Positions 54,128 through 64,000 of a stretch of DNA of 64,000 nt are shown here, one piece after another. The position numbers and the translations under genes are program-made. The notes beneath the pieces are model-generated. The model was not told where the DNA came from. It worked only from the letters and a program-made list of their open reading frames with translations, and did not search any database. The number at the start of each line of letters is the position of its first letter. The first letter of the stretch is position 1. This DNA is from Kalmusia sp. IMI 367209 (taxonomy: Eukaryota; Ascomycota; Dothideomycetes; Pleosporales; Didymosphaeriaceae): positions 2,108,001 through 2,172,000 of the forward strand of contig JAPEUQ010000002.1 of NCBI GenBank assembly GCA_027946365.1. The letters run 5' to 3'.

Positions 54128-55118
54128 TCACCAAACCGTCAAGAAGCCTATAAGGAGAGTTATCAAGAATAGTTTTGGCGAATCTGTCGATGCTTCGCTA
54201 TTATGAGGTATATTGTTCGTCGCCGCTCCGCCCAGATACCATGACCCAATATCCGTCAGTTCGCCCTTCTCAGTCAACATGGCAGCGTTGGGGCCAACGT
54301 TCGAGACGTCGGAGCGGAAAGCACCAAAGTACGAATAGCGCGTGACATTGCTTGCAAGACGTCAGCCAAGCTGTTACAGTAGAAGGCATAACACAGTCCT
54401 AATATGATAGTACGAGTACTCACCTCCAACCATCAAACATTTGAATCGACTGGTTGAAGAACAACTGCGTGCCAGGCAGATCCTGATGACTATACCCCCA
54501 CTCAGTGACCCAAACGGGCAGACGCGGATACGCCGTAGTAACTTCTCCAATCTTGCTCGCCATGGCCTCGAAGCTGCCGTAGAAGTGCACGGGCAGAAAG
54601 TCCGGATTGCAGCCGCCGTCGCAGTGCGTGAGCCAGTCCTGCAACCACTTCATGCCGTCCGGGCTGCCGGTGATAGCCGGAGCGCCCAGCTTGATGTCTT
54701 GCTCCTTGAGCGGCTCCATCTGCCTTTTCCACTCTGCGGCTGCCTTCTCTGGGGAGATGTTGGAGCCGCCGTACGAGGCTTGACCATCGGGCTCATTGAA
54801 GCCGAGGACGTGCGTGATGTTTGCGCCATTCTTGATTTGTTTTCTGATCGAGTCGAGGAATGGCGTGCTCGTGTCGCCGTCAGTGGGTGCGCCCCAGAGC
54901 ATGGGCACGAACTCGAGATCAGGCGTTTTCTCATAGTCTGGCGTGGGCTCATACTTGTAGTTGTAGTACCATGTGAGGTCGGAGCCAGGATGTGTCGTCC
55001 AGATGGCATTGTCCTCTAGGTGTTGGGAGGGTACGAAACAGAGGCCGCGTTTGGGAGAGGACGATGCCGCAGCGAGAGTGAGAAGCGCTGCCGTAGCAGC
55101 GCACTGAAGAAATGCCAT
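54128..55118 (-). CDS. GH128 Asl1-like beta-1,3-glucanase, GPI-type
   Basis: Exons 55118-54424 and 54350-54128, with a 73 bp GT-AG intron, encode 305 residues. A signal peptide (MAFLQCAATAALLTLAAASS) precedes RGLCFVPSQ. The (beta/alpha)8 glycosidase marks are DLTWYYNYKYEPTP, FVPMLWG and HVLGFNEPDGQASYGG with the acid/base Glu. PVHFYGSF and PVWVTEWGYS follow, the latter with the nucleophile Glu. After the splice come NVTRYSYFGAFRSD and GSWYLGG, then a Ser/Thr linker and a hydrophobic end (KLFLITLLIGFLTVW) that suits a GPI anchor. The family includes fungal beta-1,3-glucan hydrolases and glucan-binding proteins such as S. pombe Asl1. It is probably a wall-remodelling enzyme at the cell surface. 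Confidence 0.93.
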
Positions 55119-56148
55119 AGCGAGTATTCGAATTGTAGGCTGTGAAATGACATAAGAGCTATCTAGAAAAGAAAGTAAACGCTCGACGAAGAGAGCGATT
55201 TGTGAGTGGTAGCAAAGCTGTCATCAACATGGAGTATGAAGTGCAATCAGCCAGGACACCCGCTCAAAGGCAAGAATTATTCGAAGCCTACCAACTCCCA
55301 GGTCATGGAGAGAAAGCAACCAACAACAAAAAAGCAGCAACAACGTGAGAAGGTCACCGCGGCACCCAGGAACCCCATAACCAACCTCTCAGCCCCACGC
55401 AAGCGTGCATCGGAGAGGCGACACACGACGCCACAATGTACCACGATAACCAGCTGCAAGCCCACCAGACGCCTATCTCTCCATCGCGACCCCATGCACC
55501 GTATCCACCGACCCCGAAAGAGCCATTTCTGGCTGCAGGAACAGTGCATCGGACCGCCACAGCGACGGGAGATTGGCCCGCAGCCACTGCCGGCGCTATC
55601 GAATGTCGTGAACCGGAAGCGGCTGCGGCGTGGGACAAATGCACTCTGGGCAATAGCTCCAAGGACAGGGGGGGCACTCGCCATCAGCAATTGGACAGGA
55701 CGATATCGTTCACATGTTTTGGGACATTTCAGTCTCGGAGGCAAATACGAACGATGTGGATGCTGCGTATAAACACAATGCCATTCTGCTCTCCATCCAA
55801 CGAACTTATCTGCAGCGCTAGCCACGGGCCACGCAGTCCGTCAATTACAAAATAATCTGTCGGAGTCTATAAGGCTAAAACTAGGTGAAAAAAAAAGGAA
55901 AGACGTTTGAGTCGTAGGGAAGGACATGTTAAACAGGTAGGTATTAGATCCGCTATACCCGTGATTTACGCCCAGTTCCCAATATGCGCTCCTCCTCTAC
56001 TTTCTTGGAACATGAACATTCCAGTCACATCGCACTTTGATATGCGAAACAGTTCCAAATGTAAACATATACACGACACCACATAGACCGTGCGGATCTT
56101 CTCGCAGAAAAATGTACAGTGCTGAATTACTTTTAGGGTATCCAAAGT
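55119..56148. other. Intergenic region with one doubtful small frame
   Basis: A plus frame at 55436-55855 begins MYHDNQLQAHQTPISPSRPH. Seven G lie at 55668-55674. With one G fewer the frame would end in YERCGCCV instead of a long tail. There is no family likeness, so I do not call a gene. The rest is empty. Confidence 0.35.
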
Positions 56149-58450
56149 TTAGTATGCGTGCCCCTGATATCCTCCTTGGGGTTGCCACGGGCCGTGAGTT
56201 GTGTATCCGCTCTGTTGAGCACCCAGGTCGATTGAAGGCAGTCGGGGTGCTCGAGCGTCGGGGCTGGGGTTGCGGTCTCCGCTGACGCTTCGCGCATGAC
56301 TTTGGCTATGTCCGAAGCCGGCAGCATTGTCGAGAAGGTGCTCCTGGCCGTCGTGGAACGGCCTTGCGCCGTGGTAGGTGGTGTTTTGTTCCGTGAGTGG
56401 GATCGGATCATATCCACGATGAGTGCCAACGCTCATGACTGAGCCGCGCTTGTACTCCTGAGGGTCCATGAGCAGCGAGTTCCGGGCATCTAAAGGCGTG
56501 AGATTGTCCAAGTCGCGCGCTTTTTCTACGTGTATGTTAGTCGTGGTCCGAAAGTGCATTTCTGCAGGTGGACTTACCAGCTTGCTTCCTCTTCTTGCGG
56601 TGCGGGTTCTCCTTGCAACAGATGACAATGGCGTTGACTGCAATCAAGATGGCCAAGAGACCAGTCAGAACGGCCTGCATGACGACCAACACAAGGCCAG
56701 TGACCGTCTTTGTGGTTTGGGCGACGCCGAGCTCCTCTACGAAGATCAAGATACAAACGACAGAAAGGACACGGACGACCTGAATGATGATGTTGATCCA
56801 GTTGCCAGACTTGAGGGAGAACGGGCGAGACCAGAGGAGAAGAACGAGGAGCAAAGATTCGACGATGAGCTGGCCGGCAACCTGAGCCAACCCATGACCA
56901 TCTGCACCTGCGATGACGCAACCGCGAGCGAACATGTAGACAATCAGCGGGATGAACAGCCACCAATAGCTTTTCTTGTAGTTTTCGTAGAAGATGCTGT
57001 ACTTCCTCCAGATCTCCTTGTTCTCATACAGCGCTGTGGAATCGCCCTCCATTCGCTTGAACTTTTGAGCCATGCTCCAAATCTTCCACGTGAAGAAGCC
57101 GAGGACAGCGGTGAAGATTGCAAGGGTGATGCCAGCAAGCAGCTTGGCCGCCCAAGAGTCGCCGTTCTTGAACTGGTACACGCAGTAGAGCGTCCAGACA
57201 CCGTACAGGAGGAGGATCAAGTGAGTGATGGTCTTGGCCAGTGTCCACCAGTATCGCTTGCGGAAGCCGGTCAAGCGCTTGGGGAAGTTGCCGCACAATG
57301 CCCATGTCTCGAGGATGACCTTGAAGAGGAGAATCGCAACGGTGATGGAGGCAATGACGATGGCGAAGATGAGGAGTACCGTCATGAAGGTGTTGCCGTT
57401 CGGGATGCTGAGCTCTTGGGCATATTTTTTGATGCCGTTCCCGAAGTCCTCCAGTTGGTTGCTGCCTTGATCCTCGGTTCCGTTGGCGTTGAGGCTCACA
57501 TCATCACGGGCCCAGAGGGTGGCGACTTCGATCGCACGCTTGGTGAGGTTTGTCCCGTCACTGGTATAGCTGATGCTCTTTAGATAGTCGACGCTGTCCG
57601 AGGTGAGGTTTCCGCCCGTCTTATTACGAAAGCTGTCGATGCCCCTTTGCGCGCTATCCCACCCAATGAGACCGGTGCTGAAGGCGAAATTCTTCGAGAA
57701 GCTTTGGTAGACGCTGGGGTACTTGACGCTCATCATTCCGTTGAGAGCCATGGACTGGAACCAACCAATGACGTCGCCAAAGTTGGGACTCGACGTAGCT
57801 GTGCCTGCGTGGCCTGCGCTTGCAAGCGCCGACAGACTAGAAACAGCCAACGCACCAGCTGCTATGCCAGCAGCGATGTATTTCGCGGCAGCGACGTCAA
57901 GGGTCTTGCCGTTGCTGACGGTAGAAGTGATACAGGCCAATTGGGTTCCATCTTTGGCCTTGAGCTGCAACGTAGCCTGGCTGTCCAGGTCAGGTACGTT
58001 GAACGCAATGGACGGAATCTTGTCCATGTACGAGTCGGGGATGGTCTGCGTCCCTGTTGCGCCGAATGTGCCTTCAGGTACTGCGGATCGTCAGCTTTCC
58101 TCGTTCCAGGGTCGACAAGCTTCGCACTTACCTGGACAGAGCTGAGGAACCTTTGTGTCTTCGCTGCAGGGGTCAAATTCATTCTTGTAGACCTCGATAC
58201 CGTAGGCATTGACCACGAGCGTAGCCATGACTTCCTGCTTCTTCTCGCTGGTGCCAGAAACATCGAACTTGACCTTCTTCGTCGCCTTGTCGAATTCTAT
58301 GTCCATCCTGTTCACCTTGATGTCGGCATTGTCCTGGCAGGAGGAGTACCCGTTCGTCTTGAGTACGTCGCCAGCAAGAGCACCCAGTGGCGCGGATGCT
58401 AGCAATATGAATGGTGCGAGCATTGTGGAATATGAGATGTGGGCGCGCAT
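56149..58450 (-). CDS. FLC/TRP-like membrane protein (flavin carrier family)
   Basis: Exons 58450-58132, 58080-56578 and 56525-56149, with GT-AG introns of 51 and 52 bp, encode 732 residues. A signal peptide (MLAPFILLASAPLGALAG, from the second ATG at 58423) precedes an ML-like lipid-binding domain with paired Cys (YSSCQDNADIKVNRMDIEFD; FDPCSEDTKVPQLCPVPEG). Then comes the TRP-like membrane domain of about nine segments: FGDVIGWFQSMALNGMMSVK, SKNFAFSTGLIGWD, WTLAKTITHLILLLYGVW, ENYKKSYWWLFIPLIVY and SGNWINIIIQVVRVLSVV. A 130-residue hydrophilic tail follows. Yeast FLC proteins act in the ER and wall, affecting FAD transport, calcium and wall integrity. The family call is firm; which FLC it matches is not. 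Confidence 0.93.
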
Positions 58451-61372
58451 GACGTTCGCTTCTTCGCCCGCAGGCGATCTTCACCGTCGGGGACGATCGA
58501 TGGGAGGGAGAGTCGACGGGCCAGTAGGGTTGGGAGGCTGATGAGAGAGCGAGGCCACGGTCGTAAAGTACGGAAACAACGTGTGTATTAAAAGGCTGTA
58601 GGGCCGCAGGATCAACCTTTGTCGTGCCGAAACGGGGGGTGCGATGGAAGTTGAAGACGAAAGTTCGTAAAGGCAAGCAAGCGAGAGAGACAAACGGAGA
58701 AAAAAGTTAAAGCTCTAGGGTGTGTGGTGGCAAGGGCAGGAAAAGCGAATGGTGGAAGATGAAACGAGAGGCAGTTGTGGTGTGGAGGAGGAGAGGTGAG
58801 CGCGTGCAGGTTCGAGGCAGGCGCTGAAACCTGGTGTGGACGACGACAGGGGTTCGGGAGGCGCTACCAAATGGGTAAGAACGGCGCGGTGCTACCCCGA
58901 AGGCCTTTGCTCGATTCGCACACGGCGGCGAAGGATGGGTGGAGAAAGTCGATAAAGTCGATATTGGACTTCTGGACGGGGCGAGCAGATCGTTGCTTGA
59001 AAGGCGTGCGGCGCGACACGGCCAGCGCTTCTTTTTAACCCAAGTGCGCGATGGGGGGATGCCACGAGCCTTGCGCCTCGTCGCTGCGAGCTGCGAGCTG
59101 CTGGCCGTCACTGGCCATCGCTGGGCCACGGGCGAGAGCTGGGCTAGAGCTGAGGAATGCGACACTGCAGACACTGCAGAGGCTCCATGTGGGCCTATCA
59201 GGGGGACAAGGCGCTGCTAGCTTCGCCGTGCCGGGAGCCATTCATCGTCTCCAAGACTCAGGTCCCGCCTCCACAAGAAGCCTGGCAGCCGCCGCAGTTG
59301 AGCGCTGAAACACCAAGAAGGGGCCCAAAGATAGCCGTCTGCACAGCGGCAACACTGGCTGGGCTCTCTGCCCGAGCTGCCCAAGCTGCCTTCCCCTTCT
59401 CACGCACATCTCATCAATAATCAAGGCTTCGTTCGTGTTTGCTGTCATGACGGTACGTACCCACGCTACCCTAGGTGGTAGTTATCGGGAGAAGGCGTGG
59501 CTTTGTGGCTGTGCCGTGCAAAAATAGATGCTCGACCAGTCGACGATCCGTGGGCGCAGCTGACAAGGTCCCATCGATGCAACCATGATCTGGGGGGTTC
59601 TTCAAAGCATCTGCGCATTTCTCGTCATCATCTCTGAAGCACTGAGAACACGGTCTTTTGTTTTGTTGTACTTTGTGAAGAGAGTTGTGCACGGAAGCGG
59701 GTGCTTTCGCCTGGCTTGCTCTCCTGCGACCGGGTCCTGCCGGCCAGCTTTTCCTACGCAACGCCGTCTCCACTCAGATTCCGTGCTACGGTTCTGGGCA
59801 TGCCCGCCCCACTGCGGAACTGCTGGCCCGTCGAATAGTACAGCACGGCCACAGCGTTGAAATATTGAATCGTCACGCTTCGAGACATGCTTCCACGACA
59901 GATCTGCACACTGTGTGGACATGTGCATCACTCAGGGCTTAATCATCATACTTCGTCAAAGAAATACCACTCTGCTCGTTGGTGTGCTAACGTCATGAGC
60001 GCCAAGGTTGGGGAATGTCAGCCACAAACATCCTTCAATCAAACGTTGCCTCGTCTCTCCAAATGATCTCCACATTCAATCAAACGTTCGCAATGCTGCT
60101 CGACAACAGCGTGAACAAATCTCTCATCCCGCTTGCACACTCCGTATAACACATTCACCACCTTATCGCCGACTGATCGAGGCCGCGCCGCCGCGTCAGC
60201 AACTGCATGTCTCGCACATCGGACCTCTTGGCAATCGAACAATATCCGTCTGCTCGAGCGCCGGTGTTGGCTTAGTCGATCATCTTTAAGGCGTATGTGT
60301 GCTTAGGGATCCGTATTGCAGCACTATGACATGGAGGCTGTGGCGTGGTTGTAGCTCTTCACAATTGGTTTACGCCCGTAGTCATTTTATTTCTGCTGTC
60401 CGGCTTCATGGGCAGGTTGCAATTTGGCGAGCAAATCCTTCAACCTTCGTTCTGTTTCTCTCTTTCTATCCTCTTGGGATTGTGGTACCAGAGCGCCGTT
60501 CGCGATGCGGTCGTGAAGCGTTGCTGGGCTAGACAAATAGGCAACCAACGTCGGCGAATAGGGTTGGTTTCTACATCCATCAGCGATACACAGACCCAAT
60601 TCTTGAGTTGACGCGAGACCATCATTGTTCTGTGCTAGCCAAAATAATCTATACTCACTTCGAAAATGTCGACCTTGCTGGTGCCATGTTGGGCGCTGTC
60701 GCCTTGATCTTGCCAGACATGAACAATCAACATCTTCGAAATCTTCGGTGGAAATTTAGCTCTTAAGTCTTTTTGCTCGCAAATTCCTCGAAATGCGCGC
60801 CATGGACACATTCGAAGTGCGCGAAATTGTGGGTGTTTGCGAACATCTCCAAGGAGTGTATCGCAAATTGCGCGCAGCTGCGCAGTTCCTGGTTGCCTGA
60901 GGCATCATAGTCTAGAACGCCAACGCCGCAACACGCAGGCTCACACAGGGGGCCAGAATTTCCAGGAGGCAGTTTCCACGCTTACAAAATCTTGGTGACC
61001 GAATCATTTACTCTCGGTCTACGTTTCATGAGGAGTAAGGGCGGCAGTGAATCCATCCCCTTTTGAGTAACTACCAAAGGCTACAAGCTAAGATGTCAGG
61101 TAGCAAAGTAGAACTCAACAATACCTACCCGAATTGTAGCGGCACGATACCAGGCTTACGCGGATTGAAGAAGCTACAAAGTATACATCCCCGTGACGTC
61201 ATCCCGAGTGTTCCATCATTACTTCATGTGCAGCTGACTCTTCCAATGCTGAAGCCTGCCACACCAACTAAAGTGAAGTGGATTCCTCGCCTGGCTCAAA
61301 TTCCAATTGCTTCATTCCAAGTAACACGCAGTAGAGAATAACGAGCTCACTCTATTATAGAGCATTTCCAGG
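58451..61372. other. Gene-poor region, 2.9 kb
   Basis: Divergent promoters of the FLC-like and GH15 genes lie at its two ends. Many overlapping short frames occur in the GC-richer 58700-59450 part. None shows a domain, targeting signal or splice continuation, and no RNA gene or transposon was recognised. Confidence 0.45.
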
Positions 61373-64000
61373 ATGCGGCATAGTCCAAAAGGTTCAGAAG
61401 ATGACGCGCCCTCGGTCCGCTCGGGGACGGGTTACATGCCAGTGCGTACACGCAAACTCAGCCGATCCGGTCATTTCTCTAATCTTCGAAGGTTGAGGAC
61501 TATGGATTGATCGGCAATATGCGCACATGCGCTTTAGTTGCGACGGATGGAGTAAGCGGGAACTGGGCACGATCACCATCCAAGCGTCAGCTAACTCTGC
61601 TCGTTAGGGAGTAGACTTCATGTGTTGGCATGTCAAGGCGATACACACTATAACGGCGCATACTGACAAAATACAGGCCTGATTTTGATTCACCTTCGGT
61701 CTTCGCTCGGATGCTAGATAAAGACAAAGGGGGTCACTTTTCCATTGGCCCGTCAGCAGGACAGCTTTTCACAACCAAGCAACAATATCTGCCCTCCAGC
61801 AACATACTGCAGACTCGACATTTGCATGAGGATGGTGTGATGAATGTCGTCGACTTCTTCCCACGACCGAACAACAGAACCATCGATGCAGATTACCACG
61901 ATAAGGTCGTTCATGGAAAGCAACGAGGAGAAATGTGCAATGCTAACGACGAACGACCCGATTTGAAGAAGTGGTTAGTCCGTCGTGTCGAGTGCATGAG
62001 GGGCGAAGTCGACGTTGAGGTCGAATTGTTCCCCGCGTTCAGTGAGTGCGGCTTGTAGGACCCGTCCTACTGTTACTCACATTGGCAGATTACGCGCAAG
62101 ACAAGCACACCACCGAAATCAACACTCAAGAAGCAACTCGTCAGAAGATCATTTTCAGGTCCGATAAGTTGACCCCTAGAGCTTGCCGCCACTGTCCATG
62201 TCAGTGATCACCATGAGCAAGAGCTTCCCGTGGTCAAGTTTGAGAAAACACCAAGCACGACTCATCTCGGAGATGGAATCACGGCGCGGTTTCGTCTTTT
62301 GGAGGGCCAAGCTGTCGCGTTCGTTCTTCGTGACCACGAGGACCAAGAACCCGACGCTATCACGACGGCCATGGTCGACGAAGTGCAGAAGACGACACAC
62401 GAATATTGGTTCAGATGGATCTCGCAAAGCAGGTACCAGGGACGTTGGGAGGATGTAGTGACAAGGAGCCTTTTTGATCCTCAAGCTCTTGACATTCGAA
62501 CCTACAGGTGCAATTGTCGCTGCTCCTACTTTCTCACTACCGGAAGATTTTGGAGGTAAGTGCAGCACTACATCGAGCATTGTCCGACCATCTATGTATG
62601 CGCTGACGATAAACTGTGCCTTCATCACACTTTCGCTGAACTGTACTAACTAACTATTGAGGCGGACGAAATTGGGACTATCGCTTCTCCTGGGTCCGCG
62701 ACTCTTCATTCACCATATACATACTTCTTCGAATGGGTTTCATGCACGAAGCTGAGGCGTACACAAGCTTCATTTTCGCACTTATCGCCGAGGCAAAGGC
62801 GAAAAAGGGTGCTCTTCCAATCATGTTCACAATCCGCGGGGAGACGGACATCCCGGAGATAGAGCTGACGCATCTCGAGGGCTATCGTGTCAGTAGACCG
62901 GTCAGAATCGGGAACGGAGCAGCATTCCACGTTCAGCTGGTAGGTGGTCTCGAGATACACTTGACTTGCATCTACTGACTCGCGCTTCGCCGGTCTAGGA
63001 TATTTACGGCGAGCTAATGGACGGCATCTATCTTGCAAACAAGTTTGGGAAGCCCACCTCGTACGATCAGTGGCTCTCTGTGCGCGAGATCACAGACTAT
63101 GTGTGCCAGATCTGGCAAGAGAAAGACATGTCAATCTGGGAGGTGCGCAACGCTAAGCAGAACTTTGTCTACTCGAAGATTATGCTTTGGGTTGCGGTCG
63201 ACCGTGCCCTTCGTTTGGCTGAGAAGAGATGCTTCCCTTGCCCTCGGCGCGCCGAGTGGTATCGGGTGAGTAACATCTGGACATCCTATGGTGCAAGACA
63301 GTGCGTTGATCGCTTGCTTCTAGGTGCGAGATGAAATAATGGAAGAGGTCATGGACAAAGGGTACAATCGCGAACTAGGAGCATTCATTCAAAGCTACGA
63401 ATCGAATGAGGTGCTGGACTCTGCGGTTCTCATCGCTCCGCTGGTGTTCTTCGTCTCTCCTACCGATCCACGGTTTCTAGGCACCCTAGATCGTATACTG
63501 AAGCCTCCAGAGAAAGGTGGTTTGACGAGTACCGGACTTGTGTACAGATATAATTCTGCTAAATCAGATGATGGTAAGTTCGAGCCTTATTGGGCATCCC
63601 CTTACTCGAGGGGCTAGGTAGGGCCAGTGTCTTAAAGCCTCAGCTGGTTCTGTTCCACGAAAGCGGTCCGTTCTTGGGGTACAACATTACGGATAGGCTT
63701 CCTCGTTGCTTCGTATTGCCACGTATACGGCTTGCTGATTTTGATGATAGGCGTCGGAGGGCGCGAAGGAGCTTTCTCGATGTGCACGTTTTGGCTTGTG
63801 GAGGCGCTGACTAGGGTAAGTTTTGATCCTCTTGTTGGGTAGATTGCCTCCCACTAAGATGCACACGTATAGGCTGGCGCGTATGAGGGCAAGTATCTCA
63901 AAGAAGCCGTCACTATGTTCGAGAACATCCTGAGTTTTGGGAATCATCTTCATATGTTCTCGGAGGAAATCGCTCGATCAGGAGAGCAGTTGGGTAATAC
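61373..64000 (+). CDS. GH15 trehalase/glucoamylase-like enzyme (3' end outside window, two frame breaks)
   Basis: Ten exons are visible: 61373-61441, 61492-61551, 61608-61627, 61677-62041, 62089-62555, 62662-62939, 62999-63265, 63324-63573, 63751-63815 and 63873 onward. The N-terminal trehalase-like domain shows [38 protein letters not shown] and [20 protein letters not shown]. The (alpha/alpha)6 catalytic domain follows with [39 protein letters not shown] and [16 protein letters not shown], whose Glu is a catalytic candidate. Exon 5 is broken at four C (62173-62176) and five T (62471-62475); one base fewer at each restores the frame. The third intron appears to be GC-AG. No signal peptide, so it is probably an intracellular alpha-glucosidase or trehalase type. 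Substrate unknown. Confidence 0.88.

Overview
The window is nuclear DNA of a filamentous ascomycete. The evidence is spliced genes with mostly 47-60 bp GT-AG introns, a class II hydrophobin, an AA9 lytic polysaccharide monooxygenase, a SAT4-type rhodopsin-domain membrane protein and a GH128 Asl1-like glucanase. The gene set fits a Dothideomycete best, but that is inference from family content and not from a species marker. I resolved 35 introns by joining reading frames into recognisable proteins. All are GT-AG except one probable GC-AG intron in the GH15 gene.

Layout. 0-5 kb: a truncated Hsp70-family gene running off the left edge, a cysteine-rich RING-like/ankyrin-like protein, and a frameshifted single-pass membrane protein. 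5.9-10 kb: the hydrophobin and an amino acid permease. 11.7-18.1 kb: a protein of unknown function, a second frameshifted membrane protein and two tandem F-box-like paralogues. 18.4-25.7 kb: prolyl iminopeptidase, a small GPI-type surface protein, the SAT4-family protein and the AA9 LPMO. 27.3-35.3 kb: a frameshifted secreted HExxH protein, a SUB1/PC4 coactivator, a protein with a possible ADP-ribosyltransferase-like segment, and a dienelactone hydrolase. 35.5-39.1 kb: a 1149-residue cell-surface protein with 17 acidic heptad repeats. 41.4-50.9 kb: a NIPA-type magnesium transporter and COG4 (divergent pair), a GH125 mannosidase and a conserved unknown. 51.2-58.5 kb: an 810-residue intronless unknown, a GPI-type GH128 glucanase and an FLC/TRP-like membrane protein. 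61.4-64 kb: a GH15 trehalase/glucoamylase-like gene running off the right edge.

There are no operons; each gene appears to be its own unit. The common theme is the cell surface and carbohydrate handling: hydrophobin, two GPI-type proteins plus the GPI-type glucanase, AA9, GH125, GH128, GH15, and the FLC and COG4 proteins that support wall and Golgi function.

The most striking window-wide observation is technical or evolutionary. At seven places in four otherwise readable genes the frame breaks at a homopolymer (A7, C5, G7, C4, C5, C4, T5), and in every case one base too many explains the break. I saw no rRNA, tRNA, transposon, CRISPR array or virus-derived gene.
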